A stretch of DNA of 64,000 nucleotides from Pseudorhodobacter wandonensis (GCF_001202035.1 NZ_LGHT01000025.1:124001-188000); one strand, 5' to 3'; shown: positions 33,264 to 43,655, numbered from the stretch's first letter. The notes: a model not told the origin generated them from the letters alone. A program made the numbers and translations.

Positions 33264-35233
33264 TCGGCAGGCACTGCCTTGATATTGCGGGCACGCGCAC
33301 CGGCTGCCACACGGTAACGCCGGTCGGCCAGGCTGATCATGCCGCCTATCGCCATCAACAATGCCCCGCCCCAAATCCAATTGGCAAAGGGTTTGTAATA
33401 GCTACGCACCGCCCAGGAACCGTCATCCTGCGGATCGCCGATCACCAGATAAACATCGCGGGTAAAGCCGTAATCGATGCCGGCCTCGGTCGTCGGCATG
33501 CCTGCCACGGGATAGACACGCTTTTCGGGATAAACCGTGGCGACAACTTTGTCGCCTTTGGCAACGGTCATCGTGGCCATCGTGCTAAAGTAGTTCGGGC
33601 CAGTTTCTTTTGTGACATCGGCAAGCGTGATATTGTAGCCGTGCAGATCAAAGCTGTCACCCACGTTCATCGTGCGGATATCTTCAACCTGCCACGCGTG
33701 CATTGCTGCCACAGCAAAGACCGTGACGCCAAGGCCGGTATGGGCCGTCGATTTGCCCCAATCGGCACGCGGCAATCGCAAGATACGGCCAAAGCGTTGA
33801 CCAATAGGTCCGCGCCCTGCCCGCAGCCATAAATCCACGCCTGCGCCAAACACCACCCACGCGCCAAGTGCAAGGCCGATTGGCCCAAGCGCCGAGCGAC
33901 CGGTTTGCATTGCATAGGCCAACAACCCCAGCGCAACCGCCAAGGCCGCCGCCGGTATCAATGCCCGCATTGGGCGGCCGAGAACCGCACGTTTCCATGA
34001 CAGGATAGCCCCCAAAGGCATCAGCAAAGCAATCACCACCATAAACGGTGTAAAGGCAGCGTTAAAAAACGGCTCGCCGACACTTAACTTACGGTCCCAC
34101 AACAGCTCGGCCACCAAGGGCCAGATCGTACCGACGAAAACGACAAAGCACGCCACGGCCAGCAAAAGGTTATTGGCAACCAGCGCACTTTCACGGCTGA
34201 CTGGGGCAAACAGGCCCTTTGCCTCCATCGCGCCGGCGCGGGCAGCGAACAACATCAACGCGCCCCCCATAAAGATCGCAAGGATAAGTAGGATGAACAC
34301 GCCGCGTTCGGGGTCATTGGCAAAGGCATGAACCGATGTAATCACCCCTGAACGCACGATGAAAGTACCGATCAGCGAAAAGCCAAAGGCAAGGATGGCA
34401 AGCAAAATCGTCCACGCCTTCAATGCCTCGCGCTTTTCCACCACGATGGCCGAATGCAGCAGGGCTGCACCGATCAGCCATGGCATAAAGCTTGCGTTTT
34501 CAACCGGGTCCCAGAACCAAAAACCGCCCCAGCCAAGTTCATAATAGGCCCACCATGACCCCAACGCGATGCCGATGGTCAGGCAAATCCACGCAGCCAA
34601 CGTCCATGGGCGCACCCAGCGGCCCCAAGCAGCATCAACGCGGCCCTCGATCAGCGCAGCTACCGCGAACGAAAACGCGACCGACATGCCGACATAGCCT
34701 AAATACAAGAACGGCGGGTGAAAGGCCAAACCCGGATCTTGCAGCAATGGGTTCAGGTCATGCCCGTTGAAAGGCGGCACAGCCATGCGCAAAAACGGGT
34801 TCGAGGTGAACAGCATGAACGCCAAAAATGCCAGGCCGATACTGCCTTGCACGGCCAAAACCCGCGCCCGCAATGTTGGCGGCAGATTGGTGCCAAAAAA
34901 CGCGACCGACGCACCGAACACAGCCAAGATCAGCGACCACAACAGCAGCGACCCTTCGTGGTTGCCCCAAACGCCCGATACTTTGTACAGCATCGGTTTC
35001 AGCGTGTGCGAGTTATTGACCACCAACGCGACTGAGAAATCCGATATCACAAACGCATAAGTTAGCGCGGCAAAGCTAAAGCAGAGCAACAGCAGCTGCA
35101 CACCCGCAGCCGCCCCACCCACTGCCATCCAGCCAGTCCAACGCTTATGCGCACCGATCAGCGGCATGATAGTTTGGATCAACGCTACCGCGAGGGCGAG
35201 GATAAGGGCAAAATGGCCAAGCTCGACGATCAT
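33260..35233 (-). CDS. ccmF: Cytochrome c heme lyase CcmF
   Basis: CcmF is the integral-membrane haem lyase component that transfers haem to apocytochrome c. The protein has about 657 residues with many membrane helices. The WWD-like motif is GWGGFWFWDPVENASFMPWL near residues 230-250. I start at the ATG at 35233 (MIVELGHFALILA), which matches known N-termini and has AGGA about 11 bases upstream; GTG at 35251 and another ATG at 35242 are alternatives. It is coupled to ccmH through ATGA. The other ccm genes (ccmA-E, ccmG, ccmI) are not in the window. Confidence 0.94.
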   Translation of the reverse strand: MIVELGHFALILALAVALIQTIMPLIGAHKRWTGWMAVGGAAAGVQLLLLCFSFAALTYAFVISDFSVALVVNNSHTLKPMLYKVSGVWGNHEGSLLLWSLILAVFGASVAFFGTNLPPTLRARVLAVQGSIGLAFLAFMLFTSNPFLRMAVPPFNGHDLNPLLQDPGLAFHPPFLYLGYVGMSVAFSFAVAALIEGRVDAAWGRWVRPWTLAAWICLTIGIALGSWWAYYELGWGGFWFWDPVENASFMPWLIGAALLHSAIVVEKREALKAWTILLAILAFGFSLIGTFIVRSGVITSVHAFANDPERGVFILLILAIFMGGALMLFAARAGAMEAKGLFAPVSRESALVANNLLLAVACFVVFVGTIWPLVAELLWDRKLSVGEPFFNAAFTPFMVVIALLMPLGAILSWKRAVLGRPMRALIPAAALAVALGLLAYAMQTGRSALGPIGLALGAWVVFGAGVDLWLRAGRGPIGQRFGRILRLPRADWGKSTAHTGLGVTVFAVAAMHAWQVEDIRTMNVGDSFDLHGYNITLADVTKETGPNYFSTMATMTVAKGDKVVATVYPEKRVYPVAGMPTTEAGIDYGFTRDVYLVIGDPQDDGSWAVRSYYKPFANWIWGGALLMAIGGMISLADRRYRVAAGARARNIKAVPAE

Positions 35234-35340
35234 AAAGGGCATCCTGTTCACATGATTGCGTGCAGCCTAACCGGAAACAGTCGTGGGGCCAATGGGGATG
35301 CGTTAAGCCGTCGCAGGCTGCTGGTATAAACTTGAAGTGA

Positions 35341-35781
35341 TCAACCGCTTTTGCGGGTTCCCGCGCGGCGCGTTGACAGCAGCAGATTGGTTTCCGATGT
35401 GACAACACCGTCGATTTCGCGCACGCGAAACATCACCTCATCCAGTTCCGGCAAAGTGGCCGTGCCAATTTCGGCTATCAGATCCCAGCGGCCATTCGTG
35501 GAATGAACCGCCTGCACAGCCGGAATGCCTGCCAGCCGCGCCATGGTTTTCTCGGCCCCCCGTCCCTCTATCGCGATCATCATCAATGCCCGCACCGGCA
35601 AGGCCGACACATCGCCACGGGTCAGAACGGTAAAGCCGACCACCTCTCCCGCTGCCTGCAACCGCTCCAGACGTGCCCGAACCGTGGCACGCGCCAAGCC
35701 CAGAGTATGTGCAAGATCGGACAATGACGCCCGACCATCGCGGCGCAACGCTGCAATTAAGGATTGGTCAACATCATCCAT
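35341..35781 (-). CDS. Lrp/AsnC-family transcriptional regulator
   Basis: This 146-residue regulator has an N-terminal helix-turn-helix (residues about 4-55, LIAALRRDGRASLSDLAHTLGLARATVRARL) and a C-terminal RAM ligand domain (about 65-140). It is divergent from the arginase operon with a 113-base shared region. Such placement commonly means that it controls that operon, with arginine or ornithine as likely effector. The proposed ligand is inference. Confidence 0.9.
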   Translation of the reverse strand: MDDVDQSLIAALRRDGRASLSDLAHTLGLARATVRARLERLQAAGEVVGFTVLTRGDVSALPVRALMMIAIEGRGAEKTMARLAGIPAVQAVHSTNGRWDLIAEIGTATLPELDEVMFRVREIDGVVTSETNLLLSTRRAGTRKSG

Positions 35782-35802
35782 TTTGATAACCTCGGATTAC
35801 AA

Positions 35803-35820
35803 AATGCACGAAATAGCATT
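35803..35820. promoter_or_regulatory. Candidate Lrp-type binding dyad
   Basis: AATGC (35803-35807) and GCATT (35816-35820) flank the AT-rich spacer ACGAAATA in the Lrp/arginase divergent region. This symmetric AT-centred layout resembles Lrp/AsnC operators. It is a pattern match only. Confidence 0.35.
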
Positions 35821-35894
35821 CAACTTGGCAAATTTATAGCTTCTATCCGCCAGTTTAGCAAAGCAAAACGTATCCAACCTTAACGGAGTATCCC

Positions 35895-36821
35895 ATGGCT
35901 AAAACATGTATTCTGATCGGTGCACCCATTGATGCCGGCCAACAAGTGGCTGGTTGTTTGATGGGGCCTACGGCCTACCGTGTGGCGGGCCTTGCGCAAA
36001 CCTTGCGAGAGCTGGGCCATTCTGTTCAGGATCTGGGCGATGTTTCGATGATCCCGCAAACCGATGCGCAATGCGACAACCTTGCGGTGCATTCACTGGC
36101 CGAGGTTGTAGGTTGGTCTAAAACCCTGCGCAGCGTTACCGATACTGCTCTGAACTCCGGTTTTCCCATCATCATGGGGGGCGATCATTCCTTGGCTCTT
36201 GGCTCTGTTGCAGGTGCTGCAAAACATGCGGCGGCACAGGGTAAGCCACTGTTTTTGCTTTGGCTTGATGCGCATTCCGATTTTCACACACCATTGACGA
36301 CCACCAGCGGCAACCTGCATGGCACACCGGTCGCCTATATTGCGGGGCGCAACGGGTTTGACGCCTTTGGCCCCTTCCCGGCTGTCATTCCACCGGAAAA
36401 CATTTGCCTGTTCGGGATTCGCTCGGTTGACCCTGCCGAACATGCTGCTCTGTTGAACCATGACATTGAAATCAACGATATGCGCGTGCTGGATGAACAT
36501 GGCATCGTCAAACCCCTGCGCGACTTTCTGGAAAAGGTCGAGGCCGCGGGCGGGATGCTGCATGTGTCACTGGATGTCGATTTTCTGGACCCATCAATCG
36601 CACCGGCCGTCGGCACCACCGTTCCTGGCGGCACAACCATTCGTGAGGCGCATCTGGTGATGGAATTGCTGCATGAAAGCGGACTCGTCACCTCGCTCGA
36701 TCTGGTTGAGCTGAACCCGTTTTTGGATGAACGCGGTCGCACTGCACGGCTGATGGTAGATTTGGTCGCCAGCCTGATGGGCCGTAAGGTCTTTGACCGC
36801 CCAACACGGAGCTTTGGTTGA
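35895..36821 (+). CDS. rocF: Arginase
   Basis: Arginase hydrolyses arginine to ornithine and urea in the cytoplasm with a Mn2 centre. The 308-residue length is standard. Metal ligands are visible in GGDHSLALGS (Asp-x-His), LWLDAHSDFHTP (Asp-Ala-His-x-Asp) and SLDVDFLDPSIAP (Asp-x-Asp); the family signature DLVELNPFLD follows. The ATG at 35895 is preceded by ACGGAG. Its stop is two bases before the next gene's preferred ATG (a TTG overlapping the stop is also possible), so rocF heads an arginine-catabolic operon with the Lrp-type regulator diverging from it. Confidence 0.95.
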   Translation: MAKTCILIGAPIDAGQQVAGCLMGPTAYRVAGLAQTLRELGHSVQDLGDVSMIPQTDAQCDNLAVHSLAEVVGWSKTLRSVTDTALNSGFPIIMGGDHSLALGSVAGAAKHAAAQGKPLFLLWLDAHSDFHTPLTTTSGNLHGTPVAYIAGRNGFDAFGPFPAVIPPENICLFGIRSVDPAEHAALLNHDIEINDMRVLDEHGIVKPLRDFLEKVEAAGGMLHVSLDVDFLDPSIAPAVGTTVPGGTTIREAHLVMELLHESGLVTSLDLVELNPFLDERGRTARLMVDLVASLMGRKVFDRPTRSFG

Positions 36822-36823
36822 TA

Positions 36824-37798
36824 ATGGCCATTAAGCCCGCCCCCCTGCGCCGCAACTTGGCCCAGGCGCCCGACGCTGTGATCATGATCCGCCCGCATGC
36901 GTTTCACCCGAACCCGGAAACCCATGCAGACAACGCGTTTCAGCGGCGTGCCGATGCCGCACGCGATGCCGTGTCGGCAAAAGCATTGGCCGAGTTTGAT
37001 GCAGGTGTCGCCCAGCTTCGGTCAGTGGGTGTAACGGTGCACGTGTTTGAAGATGATGGAAGCCGCGACACCCCCGATTCGGTGTTTCCCAACAACTGGT
37101 TTTCAACCCATACTGGCGGGCACGTCGCCGTTTACCCGATGTTTGTGCCCAGCCGACGCCGAGAGCGTCGCCAAGACATTCTCGACTTTCTGAAAACTGC
37201 CTATCGGGTGCAAGATATCATCGATTATTCGGGCCTCGAACAGGACGGATTGGCGCTGGAAGGAACCGGTGCGATGGTGCTGGACCATATCAGCCGCATC
37301 GCCTTTACCGTCAAATCCAACCGTGCCGATCCGATTGCGCTCGAACGGTTTTGCACCAACTTTGGCTATGAACCAATGGTGTTTGACGCCCATGATCATC
37401 AGGGCAAAGAAATCTACCACACCAATGTGCTGATGTGCATTGGCACCGACATGGCGATGGTAGGGTTGGACCAGATCATCAACCCTGCCCGCCGCGCGGA
37501 AATTGTTGAACGGCTTGAGGAAACCGGGCGCGAAGTTATAGCCCTGTCTCCTGCCGAGATTGCCGGGTTTGCCGGTAATGCCATTGAGTTAACAGGCGAT
37601 GACGGGCGGTTCTTATGCCTGTCAGCCACCGCGCGCGACAATCTAAGCCCTGCGAACCGGGCCCGCCTAGAGACAATGATGCCGCTGCTGGCGTTGGAGG
37701 TGCCAACGATCGAACTGGCCGGCGGTTCGGTGCGGTGCATGATTGCAGGTATCCACCTTACACCACGAACCGGGGCGCTGCCCCCAAATGGAGCATGA
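36824..37798 (+). CDS. CtlX-like guanidino/ureido hydrolase (amidinotransferase superfamily)
   Basis: This 324-residue protein belongs to the arginine deiminase/DDAH/amidinotransferase fold. A catalytic Cys is apparent in GGSVRCMIAG near the C-terminus and a likely catalytic His in IYHTNVLMCIG, with conserved acidic residues in SVFPNNWFSTH. It most resembles the citrulline-utilising hydrolase CtlX, which makes ornithine from citrulline. The operon places it between arginase and ornithine cyclodeaminase, consistent with ornithine production. A classical arginine deiminase would be longer (about 400 residues). The true start may be ATG 36824 or TTG 36818. Confidence 0.78.
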   Translation: MAIKPAPLRRNLAQAPDAVIMIRPHAFHPNPETHADNAFQRRADAARDAVSAKALAEFDAGVAQLRSVGVTVHVFEDDGSRDTPDSVFPNNWFSTHTGGHVAVYPMFVPSRRRERRQDILDFLKTAYRVQDIIDYSGLEQDGLALEGTGAMVLDHISRIAFTVKSNRADPIALERFCTNFGYEPMVFDAHDHQGKEIYHTNVLMCIGTDMAMVGLDQIINPARRAEIVERLEETGREVIALSPAEIAGFAGNAIELTGDDGRFLCLSATARDNLSPANRARLETMMPLLALEVPTIELAGGSVRCMIAGIHLTPRTGALPPNGA

Positions 37799-37799
37799 A

Positions 37800-38843
37800 A
37801 TGATTACCCCGTCCAAACAGGCATATGTGCCTTTTGTGAGCGTTGCCAATATGATGAAGATGGTTCTTCATATTGGAATTGAACAAGTGCTGACCGATTT
37901 GGCAGCCGAGATTGAGGCCGATTTCCGCCGCTGGCCTGCCTTTGACAAGACACCGCGCGTGGCAAGCCATTCGGACGTTGGCGTGATTGAACTGATGCCA
38001 ACGTCAGACGGGGAAACCTACGGCTTCAAATATGTAAACGGCCACCCGGCCAACATGAAGAAAGGCCTGCAAACCGTTACGGCCTTTGGGCTTTTGGCAG
38101 ACGTGCAGACCGGCTATCCGATTTTGTTATCAGAAATGACCATTCTGACGGCACTGCGCACAGCGGCAACCTCAGCGATGGCAGCCAAGTGGTTGGCCCC
38201 CAAGAACCCGCGCGTGATGGCGTTGATCGGGAATGGGGCACAAGCAGAATTTCAAGCGCTGGCATTCAAGGCTATTTGCGGGATTACCGAGGTTCGGTTC
38301 TATGATATCGACCCCACGGCCACGGCAAAATGCCTGACCAATTTGCAAGGGCATGGCCTGACGTTGACTGCCTGCAAGACACCGCAAGACGCGATTGAGG
38401 GCGCACAGATCATCACGACTGTGACCGCCGATAAACAATTGGCAACGATTTTGACCGACAACATGGTTGGGGCGGGCGTGCATATTAACGGTGTCGGTGG
38501 TGATTGCCCCGGTAAAACCGAATTGCACCGCGATATCTTGCTGCGTTCTTCCATTTTTGTCGAGTATCCACCGCAAACGCGGGTCGAAGGCGAGATCCAG
38601 CAATTGGCGCCAGACCATCCGGTAACGGAATTGTGGCAGGTGATTGCGGGCCAAACCGAGGGGCGCCGCTCTGCAGCAGAGGTGACGCTGTTTGATAGCG
38701 TGGGCTTTGCCATCGAGGATTTTACCGCGCTGCGCTACATCCACAAAAAAGTGGCGGAAACCGGGTTTTCCGAGCAATTGGACATGGTGGCCGATCCTGA
38801 CGAACCACGGGATCTATTTGGGATGTTGCAACGCGCATCTTGA
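37800..38843 (+). CDS. ocd: Ornithine cyclodeaminase
   Basis: Ocd converts ornithine to proline and ammonia with NAD+. The protein has 347 residues from the ATG at 37800, preceded by GGAG six bases upstream; the earlier frame from 37743 overlaps the upstream gene. The ornithine cyclodeaminase/mu-crystallin fold shows a Rossmann segment (IGNGAQAEFQALAF near residue 140) and the catalytic region around GGDCPGKTELH and FDSVGFAIED. It completes an arginine/citrulline to ornithine to proline route with the two preceding enzymes. A GC-rich hairpin follows. Confidence 0.93.
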   Translation: MITPSKQAYVPFVSVANMMKMVLHIGIEQVLTDLAAEIEADFRRWPAFDKTPRVASHSDVGVIELMPTSDGETYGFKYVNGHPANMKKGLQTVTAFGLLADVQTGYPILLSEMTILTALRTAATSAMAAKWLAPKNPRVMALIGNGAQAEFQALAFKAICGITEVRFYDIDPTATAKCLTNLQGHGLTLTACKTPQDAIEGAQIITTVTADKQLATILTDNMVGAGVHINGVGGDCPGKTELHRDILLRSSIFVEYPPQTRVEGEIQQLAPDHPVTELWQVIAGQTEGRRSAAEVTLFDSVGFAIEDFTALRYIHKKVAETGFSEQLDMVADPDEPRDLFGMLQRAS

Positions 38844-38859
38844 TTGCTTGCAACAACAA

Positions 38860-38920
38860 GGGGGCGCTCGCGCCCCCTCGGGGCATAGGCCCCTCACCCC
38901 CTGAGGATATTTTCAGATAG
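38860..38920 (+). repeat. GC-rich intergenic repeat, copy C, with ocd terminator
   Basis: GGGGGCG (38860-38866) pairs with CGCCCCC (38871-38877), followed by a second hairpin GGGG/CCCC and the tail CCCTGAGGATATTTTCAGA. The tail matches the GGATATTT core of copies A and B. The first hairpin can act as ocd terminator, although no T-run follows directly. Confidence 0.65.
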
Positions 38921-39039
38921 ATGATATCGCGCCGATTTTTTGCGCCATCAATGTCAATAATTTCACAATAAAAGCAGTATATTGCGCGTAGCTGTGCAGC
39001 ATTGGCGCAGGATTGGGCAAATTGGCTGGCTTGGCGGCA

Positions 39040-39069
39040 TTGCACCCCATATCAGGGATGGTCTATAGT
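39040..39069 (+). promoter_or_regulatory. Candidate gyrA promoter
   Basis: TTGCAC (39040-39045) and TATAGT (39064-39069) are spaced by 18 bases and lie about 57 bases upstream of the gyrA start. The rest of the 282-base gap after ocd holds the repeat and no gene. Confidence 0.5.
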
Positions 39070-39125
39070 TTGGGCAACTAGATATAGCCCTGCTGTACGG
39101 GGCCAAGAAAGAAAGAGCGGGAAAC

Positions 39126-41909
39126 GTGGTAGACCGTCCGGAAGACACTGAAAACACTGATGAAACACTTGATACCCAAGCGGTTGATCGGATGGCCCAT
39201 GACGGACCACAGGTTTCCATCATTGATGAAATGAAAACGGCCTATCTGGATTACGCGATGAGCGTGATCGTCAGCCGTGCTATTCCGGATTTGCGTGACG
39301 GCTTGAAGCCGGTTCACCGCCGCATTCTTTACGCAATGAATGAGGTGGGCAATACGATAGACAAGCCTTACCGCAAATCTTCGCGCCCTGTGGCTGATAC
39401 AATGGGTAAGTACCACCCGCATGGTGACAGCGCGATCTATGACGCGCTGGTGCGGATGGCACAAGATTTCAGCATGTCTTTGGTACTGCTGGATGGTCAG
39501 GGCAACTTTGGCTCGATGGACGGCGATAAGGCGGCGGCGTTTCGTTATACCGAAGTGCGGATGGCCAAGACGGCGAACTATTTGTTGGCCGATATCGATA
39601 AAGATACCGTTGACTTCCAAGACAACTATGACGGCAAAGACCGTGAGCCGACGGTTTTGCCGGCGCGTTTCCCGAACATGCTGGTCAATGGCGCAGGTGG
39701 TATCGCCGTAGGGATGGCGACCAACATTCCACCGCATAACCTTGGTGAGGTGATCGACGGCACGTTGGCGCTGATTGCCAATCCTGACATGTCAACCGAA
39801 GCGCTGATGGAAATTATCCCTGCGCCGGATTTCCCGACAGGCGGCGTGATCTTGGGCCGTTCAGGCGCACGCAAAGCCTATCTTGAAGGGCGTGGATCGA
39901 TTGTTATTCGTGCCAAAACGCGGGTTGAGGAAATTCGCAAAGACCGCTGGGCGATTATCATCGACGAGATCCCCTATCAGGTGAACAAGGCCTCGATGAT
40001 CGAAAAGATCGCCGAACTGGTCCGCGAAAAGCGGGTTGAAGGCATCGCGCACGTGCAGGACGAATCGGACCGGATTGGCGTGCGCGTGGTGATTGAGCTG
40101 AAGCGCGATGCGACAGCGGACGTGGTATTGAACCAGTTGTTCCGCTTTTCGCCGATGCAGATCCACTTTGGTTGCAACATGTTGGCGCTGAACTCTGGTC
40201 GGCCTGAACAGCTGACATTGCGCGATTTTCTGACGTATTTCCTGACATTCCGCGAAGAAGTTGTCGCGCGGCGCACAGCTTATGAATTGCGCAAAGCGCG
40301 CGAGCGCAGCCATATCTTGTGCGGCCTGGCTGTCGCCGTTTCAAACGTGGATGAGGTGGTGCAGACCATCCGGTCGTCGGCCGACGCAAGTGAGGCGCGC
40401 GAACGCCTGATGACGCGGCGCTGGCCTGCTGGCGAGATTATTCCGTTTATCCGGCTGATCGACGACCCCAGCCATAAGGTGAACGACGACGGCACCTATA
40501 ACCTGTCTGAAATTCAGGCCCGCGCGATTTTGGACCTGCGCTTGCAGCGTCTGACTGCCTTTGGCGTGAATGAGATCACAGATGAGTTGCAAGAGCTGGC
40601 CGGCAAAATCAAGGACTACCTTGAAATTCTGGGCAGCCGTGAACGGATCATGAGCATTATCGCCGCCGAATTGACTGAGGTGAAAGAGTTGTTTGCCGTG
40701 CCCCGCCGGACCGAGATTTCGGACTGGTCGGGCGATATGGAAGACGAAGACCTGATCGAACGTGAGGATATGGTCGTGACCATTACGAGCGGAGGCTACA
40801 TCAAGCGGACGCCTCTGGTTGAATTCCGCGCGCAAAAGCGGGGCGGTAAAGGCCTGTCGTCGATGTCGACCAAAGAGGACGATGTCGTGACGACGCTGTT
40901 TGTGGCCAACACCCATACACAGCTACTGTTTTTCACCACCGATGGCATGGTCTATAAGCTGAAATGCTGGCGTTTGCCGCTTGCGGGTCGCAATGCACGC
41001 GGCAAGGCGATGGTTAATATTTTGCCAATCGTCGCGGGTGTGTCGATTGCCGCTATTCTGCCGGTCGATGTGCCGGATGATGAATGGGACAATCTGCAGA
41101 TTTTCTTTGCGACATCTGATGGTGATGTGCGGCAAAACGCTTTGTCCGATTTCACCAATGTGATGCGCAACGGCAAAATTGCGATGAAGTTGCCGGAAGG
41201 TGTGTTCCTCGTAAACGCCCGTATTTGTGATGAGAATGATGACATCATGCTTGTCACCTCGGGTGGGCGGGCGATCCGTTTCCCGACGACCGAGGTGCGG
41301 GTCTTCAAAAGCCGTGGATCAACCGGGGTGCGTGGGATCAGGTTGCAGGGGGACGATACCGTCGTTTCAATGTCAGTGATCCGCCATTTTGAGGCAACGC
41401 CGGATGAACGTGCGGCCTATCTGAAAATGCGCCGTCAGCAAGAAGGCGTGATGGATGAGCCGGATACCGAAGACGAAGAACCCGTAGTTGCGGGTGATTT
41501 GTCGGCTGAGCGATTTGCCGAAATGCAGGCGTTTGAGGATTTGATCCTGACGATTACCCAAGGCGGGTCAGGCAAGCTTTCGTCAAGCCATGACTACCCT
41601 GTACGCGGCCGTGGCGGCCAAGGCGTAAAAGCCATGGCAGGACGCAACGGCGCGTTGGTTGCTTGCTTTCCTGTGGACCGGACGGACCAAGTTATGTTGG
41701 CAACCTCAACAGGCCAATCCATTCGAGTACCCGTTGAGGGGATTTCCTTCCGCTCGCGTTCAGCCGGTGGGGTAAAAGTGTTCAACACTGGAAAAGGCGA
41801 GGTTGTGGTTTCTGTGGCGCGGGTTGCGGACCAGACCGAGGACGAGGCCGAAGACGCTGTTATTGCCGATGCAGAAATCGGCGGCGACACCGGCGGCGAG
41901 GCAGAGTGA
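39126..41909 (+). CDS. gyrA: DNA gyrase subunit A
   Basis: GyrA is the DNA cleavage-rejoining subunit of type II topoisomerase that introduces negative supercoils. The protein is 927 residues from a GTG at 39126. The catalytic Tyr is Y141 in RYTE. The quinolone region reads [16 protein letters not shown]102 and D106 correspond to the usual wild-type Ser and Asp (E. coli 83 and 87). A C-terminal beta-pinwheel with repeated motifs (for example KRGGKGL and [10 protein letters not shown]) follows, then an acidic tail. The stop overlaps the next gene as GTGA. Confidence 0.97.
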   Translation: MVDRPEDTENTDETLDTQAVDRMAHDGPQVSIIDEMKTAYLDYAMSVIVSRAIPDLRDGLKPVHRRILYAMNEVGNTIDKPYRKSSRPVADTMGKYHPHGDSAIYDALVRMAQDFSMSLVLLDGQGNFGSMDGDKAAAFRYTEVRMAKTANYLLADIDKDTVDFQDNYDGKDREPTVLPARFPNMLVNGAGGIAVGMATNIPPHNLGEVIDGTLALIANPDMSTEALMEIIPAPDFPTGGVILGRSGARKAYLEGRGSIVIRAKTRVEEIRKDRWAIIIDEIPYQVNKASMIEKIAELVREKRVEGIAHVQDESDRIGVRVVIELKRDATADVVLNQLFRFSPMQIHFGCNMLALNSGRPEQLTLRDFLTYFLTFREEVVARRTAYELRKARERSHILCGLAVAVSNVDEVVQTIRSSADASEARERLMTRRWPAGEIIPFIRLIDDPSHKVNDDGTYNLSEIQARAILDLRLQRLTAFGVNEITDELQELAGKIKDYLEILGSRERIMSIIAAELTEVKELFAVPRRTEISDWSGDMEDEDLIEREDMVVTITSGGYIKRTPLVEFRAQKRGGKGLSSMSTKEDDVVTTLFVANTHTQLLFFTTDGMVYKLKCWRLPLAGRNARGKAMVNILPIVAGVSIAAILPVDVPDDEWDNLQIFFATSDGDVRQNALSDFTNVMRNGKIAMKLPEGVFLVNARICDENDDIMLVTSGGRAIRFPTTEVRVFKSRGSTGVRGIRLQGDDTVVSMSVIRHFEATPDERAAYLKMRRQQEGVMDEPDTEDEEPVVAGDLSAERFAEMQAFEDLILTITQGGSGKLSSSHDYPVRGRGGQGVKAMAGRNGALVACFPVDRTDQVMLATSTGQSIRVPVEGISFRSRSAGGVKVFNTGKGEVVVSVARVADQTEDEAEDAVIADAEIGGDTGGEAE

Positions 41910-42232
41910 GCTTGCCTGGCCTGGCCGAAGCCCTAGCGGGCTTGGCCACCCGCGGTGAGGTGATGGCCTATGGAGATTTGGCACGGGCACTGGCCCTGCC
42001 AAACCCCGGCAGCATCGCACGGCTAACGGCTGCTTTGGAAGCGATGATGATCGAGGATACCGCGACAGGGCGACCGATGCGTGCCGTTTTGTGCCGTGCC
42101 AAGCTAAATGATTTGCCGGCAGCCGGCTTTTTTGAGCTTGCGACGCAGTTGGGTCGGTTTGATGGACAGGACCCTGTGGGATTTGTCGCGTCCGAGCGGG
42201 CAGCGCTTTTCAACGCGGCGTCTCTGCGTTAA
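41906..42232 (+). CDS. Conserved hypothetical protein, 108 aa, coupled to gyrA
   Basis: This gene begins with GTG overlapping the gyrA TGA stop as GTGA, so it is probably translated by coupling. The 108-residue protein starts [16 protein letters not shown], then [21 protein letters not shown], which recalls the winged-helix DNA-binding segment of alkyltransferase-like proteins, though the PCHR-type Cys motif is missing. I do not know its function. It has no signal or membrane segment. Position next to gyrA suggests a DNA- or RNA-related role, but that is inference. Confidence 0.7.
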   Translation: MSLPGLAEALAGLATRGEVMAYGDLARALALPNPGSIARLTAALEAMMIEDTATGRPMRAVLCRAKLNDLPAAGFFELATQLGRFDGQDPVGFVASERAALFNAASLR

Positions 42233-42257
42233 ATCAGCGATTGGTATTGCGGTCAGT

Positions 42258-42313
42258 GCCGGGGGTTTTGCCCCCCCGGACCCCCGCAGGATATTTGGTC
42301 CAAAGAGAATGGG
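42258..42313 (+). repeat. GC-rich intergenic repeat, copy B
   Basis: CCGGGGG (42259-42265) pairs with CCCCCGG (42273-42279), followed by ACCCCCGCAGGATATTTGGTCC and AAAGAGAATGGG. It closely matches copy A at 30473-30528. The end of the element coincides with the trmFO start codon, so the repeat may supply its translation signal. Confidence 0.75.
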
Positions 42314-43655
42314 ATTTAAGCACTTGGATACGCAAACACTTCACATCATTGGCGGCGGTATGGCTGGGTCAGAGGCCGCTTGGCAAGCTGCGAATATGGG
42401 CGTTCGCGTGGTCATCCATGAAATGCGGCCAAAAGTTGCGACCTTTGCACATCGTACGGGAAATCTGGCAGAGATGGTCTGTTCGAACTCTTTTCGTTCA
42501 GATGATAGCGAGCAGAATGCTGTTGGCCTGTTGCACTGGGAAATGGGTGCCGCAAACGGAATTATCATGGAAACGGCACGGGCCAACCGCTTGCCCGCGG
42601 GGGGTGCGCTTGCGGTGGACCGCGATGTTTTTGCCGAAGCTGTATCGGCAAAGATTCTGGCGCATCCTTTGATTTCTGTTTCCTATGATGAGATTACCGA
42701 ACTGCCGACCGAAGGGCATTGGATTGTGGCGACCGGGCCGCTGACCTCGGGCGCGCTGGCCGAGAGTATTCGCGCCGCTACAGGAGCAGAAGCGCTGGCG
42801 TTTTTTGATGCCATTGCGCCAATTGTTTATGCTGAGAGCGTGGATATGTCAGTGGCGTGGATGCAGTCGCGCTATGATAAGGGCGAGACTGAGGAAGAAC
42901 AGACGGCCTATATGAACTGCCCGATGACCAAGGCGGAATATGAGGCGTTTGTGGATGCGCTGATGGCCGCCGAAAAAACCGAGTTTCATGAAGGCGAGAC
43001 GGCAGGGTATTTCGACGGGTGCTTGCCGATTGAGGTAATGGCGGAACGCGGCCGCGAGACGCTGCGCTTTGGTCCGATGAAGCCGGTGGGGCTGACCAAT
43101 CCGCATAACCCGATGAAACCCTATGCCGTGGTACAACTGCGCCGAGACAACAAGCTGGGCACGCTTTACAACATTGTCGGGTTCCAAACCAAGATGAAGT
43201 ATGGCGCGCAAACCGCTGTTTTCAAAATGATTCCGGGCTTGCAGGATGCGAGCTTTGCACGGTTGGGGGGCATTCATCGCAACACGTTCATCAACTCTCC
43301 TACTTTGCTGGACGACCAGATGCGTTTGAAATCGCGGCCCAATATCCGCTTTGCAGGGCAGATTACTGGGGTTGAGGGTTATGTGGAATCGGCAGCGATG
43401 GGGTTGCTTGCCGGGCGTATGGCGGCAGCCGAGATTTTGGGACGTGATTTACCGCCGCCGCCGCCAAATACCGCGATGGGTGCTTTGATAACCCATATTA
43501 CGGGAGGGGCCGAAGCGAAAACATTTCAGCCTATGAACGTAAACTTTGGCCTGTTCCCACCGATTGACGCCAAGGGTGGCCGTAAGGGGCGCAAAGACCG
43601 CTATAAGGCCTATACCGACCGCGCAAAAGAAGCGTTTACAGCGTGGCTTTCATAA
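42309..43655 (+). CDS. trmFO: tRNA (uracil-5-)-methyltransferase TrmFO
   Basis: TrmFO is the folate/FAD-dependent enzyme that makes 5-methyluridine at tRNA position 54. The 448-residue protein has the FAD motif [13 protein letters not shown] near residues 13-25, CSNSFRSDD containing the conserved Cys, and NFGLFPP near the C-terminus. The ATG at 42309 lies in the end of repeat copy B. Many homologues begin only a few residues before HIIGGG, so a slightly later start (TTG at 42324 or another) is possible. The 3' end overlaps the next gene by 13 bases. Confidence 0.95.
   Translation: MGFKHLDTQTLHIIGGGMAGSEAAWQAANMGVRVVIHEMRPKVATFAHRTGNLAEMVCSNSFRSDDSEQNAVGLLHWEMGAANGIIMETARANRLPAGGALAVDRDVFAEAVSAKILAHPLISVSYDEITELPTEGHWIVATGPLTSGALAESIRAATGAEALAFFDAIAPIVYAESVDMSVAWMQSRYDKGETEEEQTAYMNCPMTKAEYEAFVDALMAAEKTEFHEGETAGYFDGCLPIEVMAERGRETLRFGPMKPVGLTNPHNPMKPYAVVQLRRDNKLGTLYNIVGFQTKMKYGAQTAVFKMIPGLQDASFARLGGIHRNTFINSPTLLDDQMRLKSRPNIRFAGQITGVEGYVESAAMGLLAGRMAAAEILGRDLPPPPPNTAMGALITHITGGAEAKTFQPMNVNFGLFPPIDAKGGRKGRKDRYKAYTDRAKEAFTAWLS

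Noticed and set aside
39420-39460. Quinolone-resistance mutation in gyrA
   Set aside because: The key Ser and Asp are both the wild-type residues.
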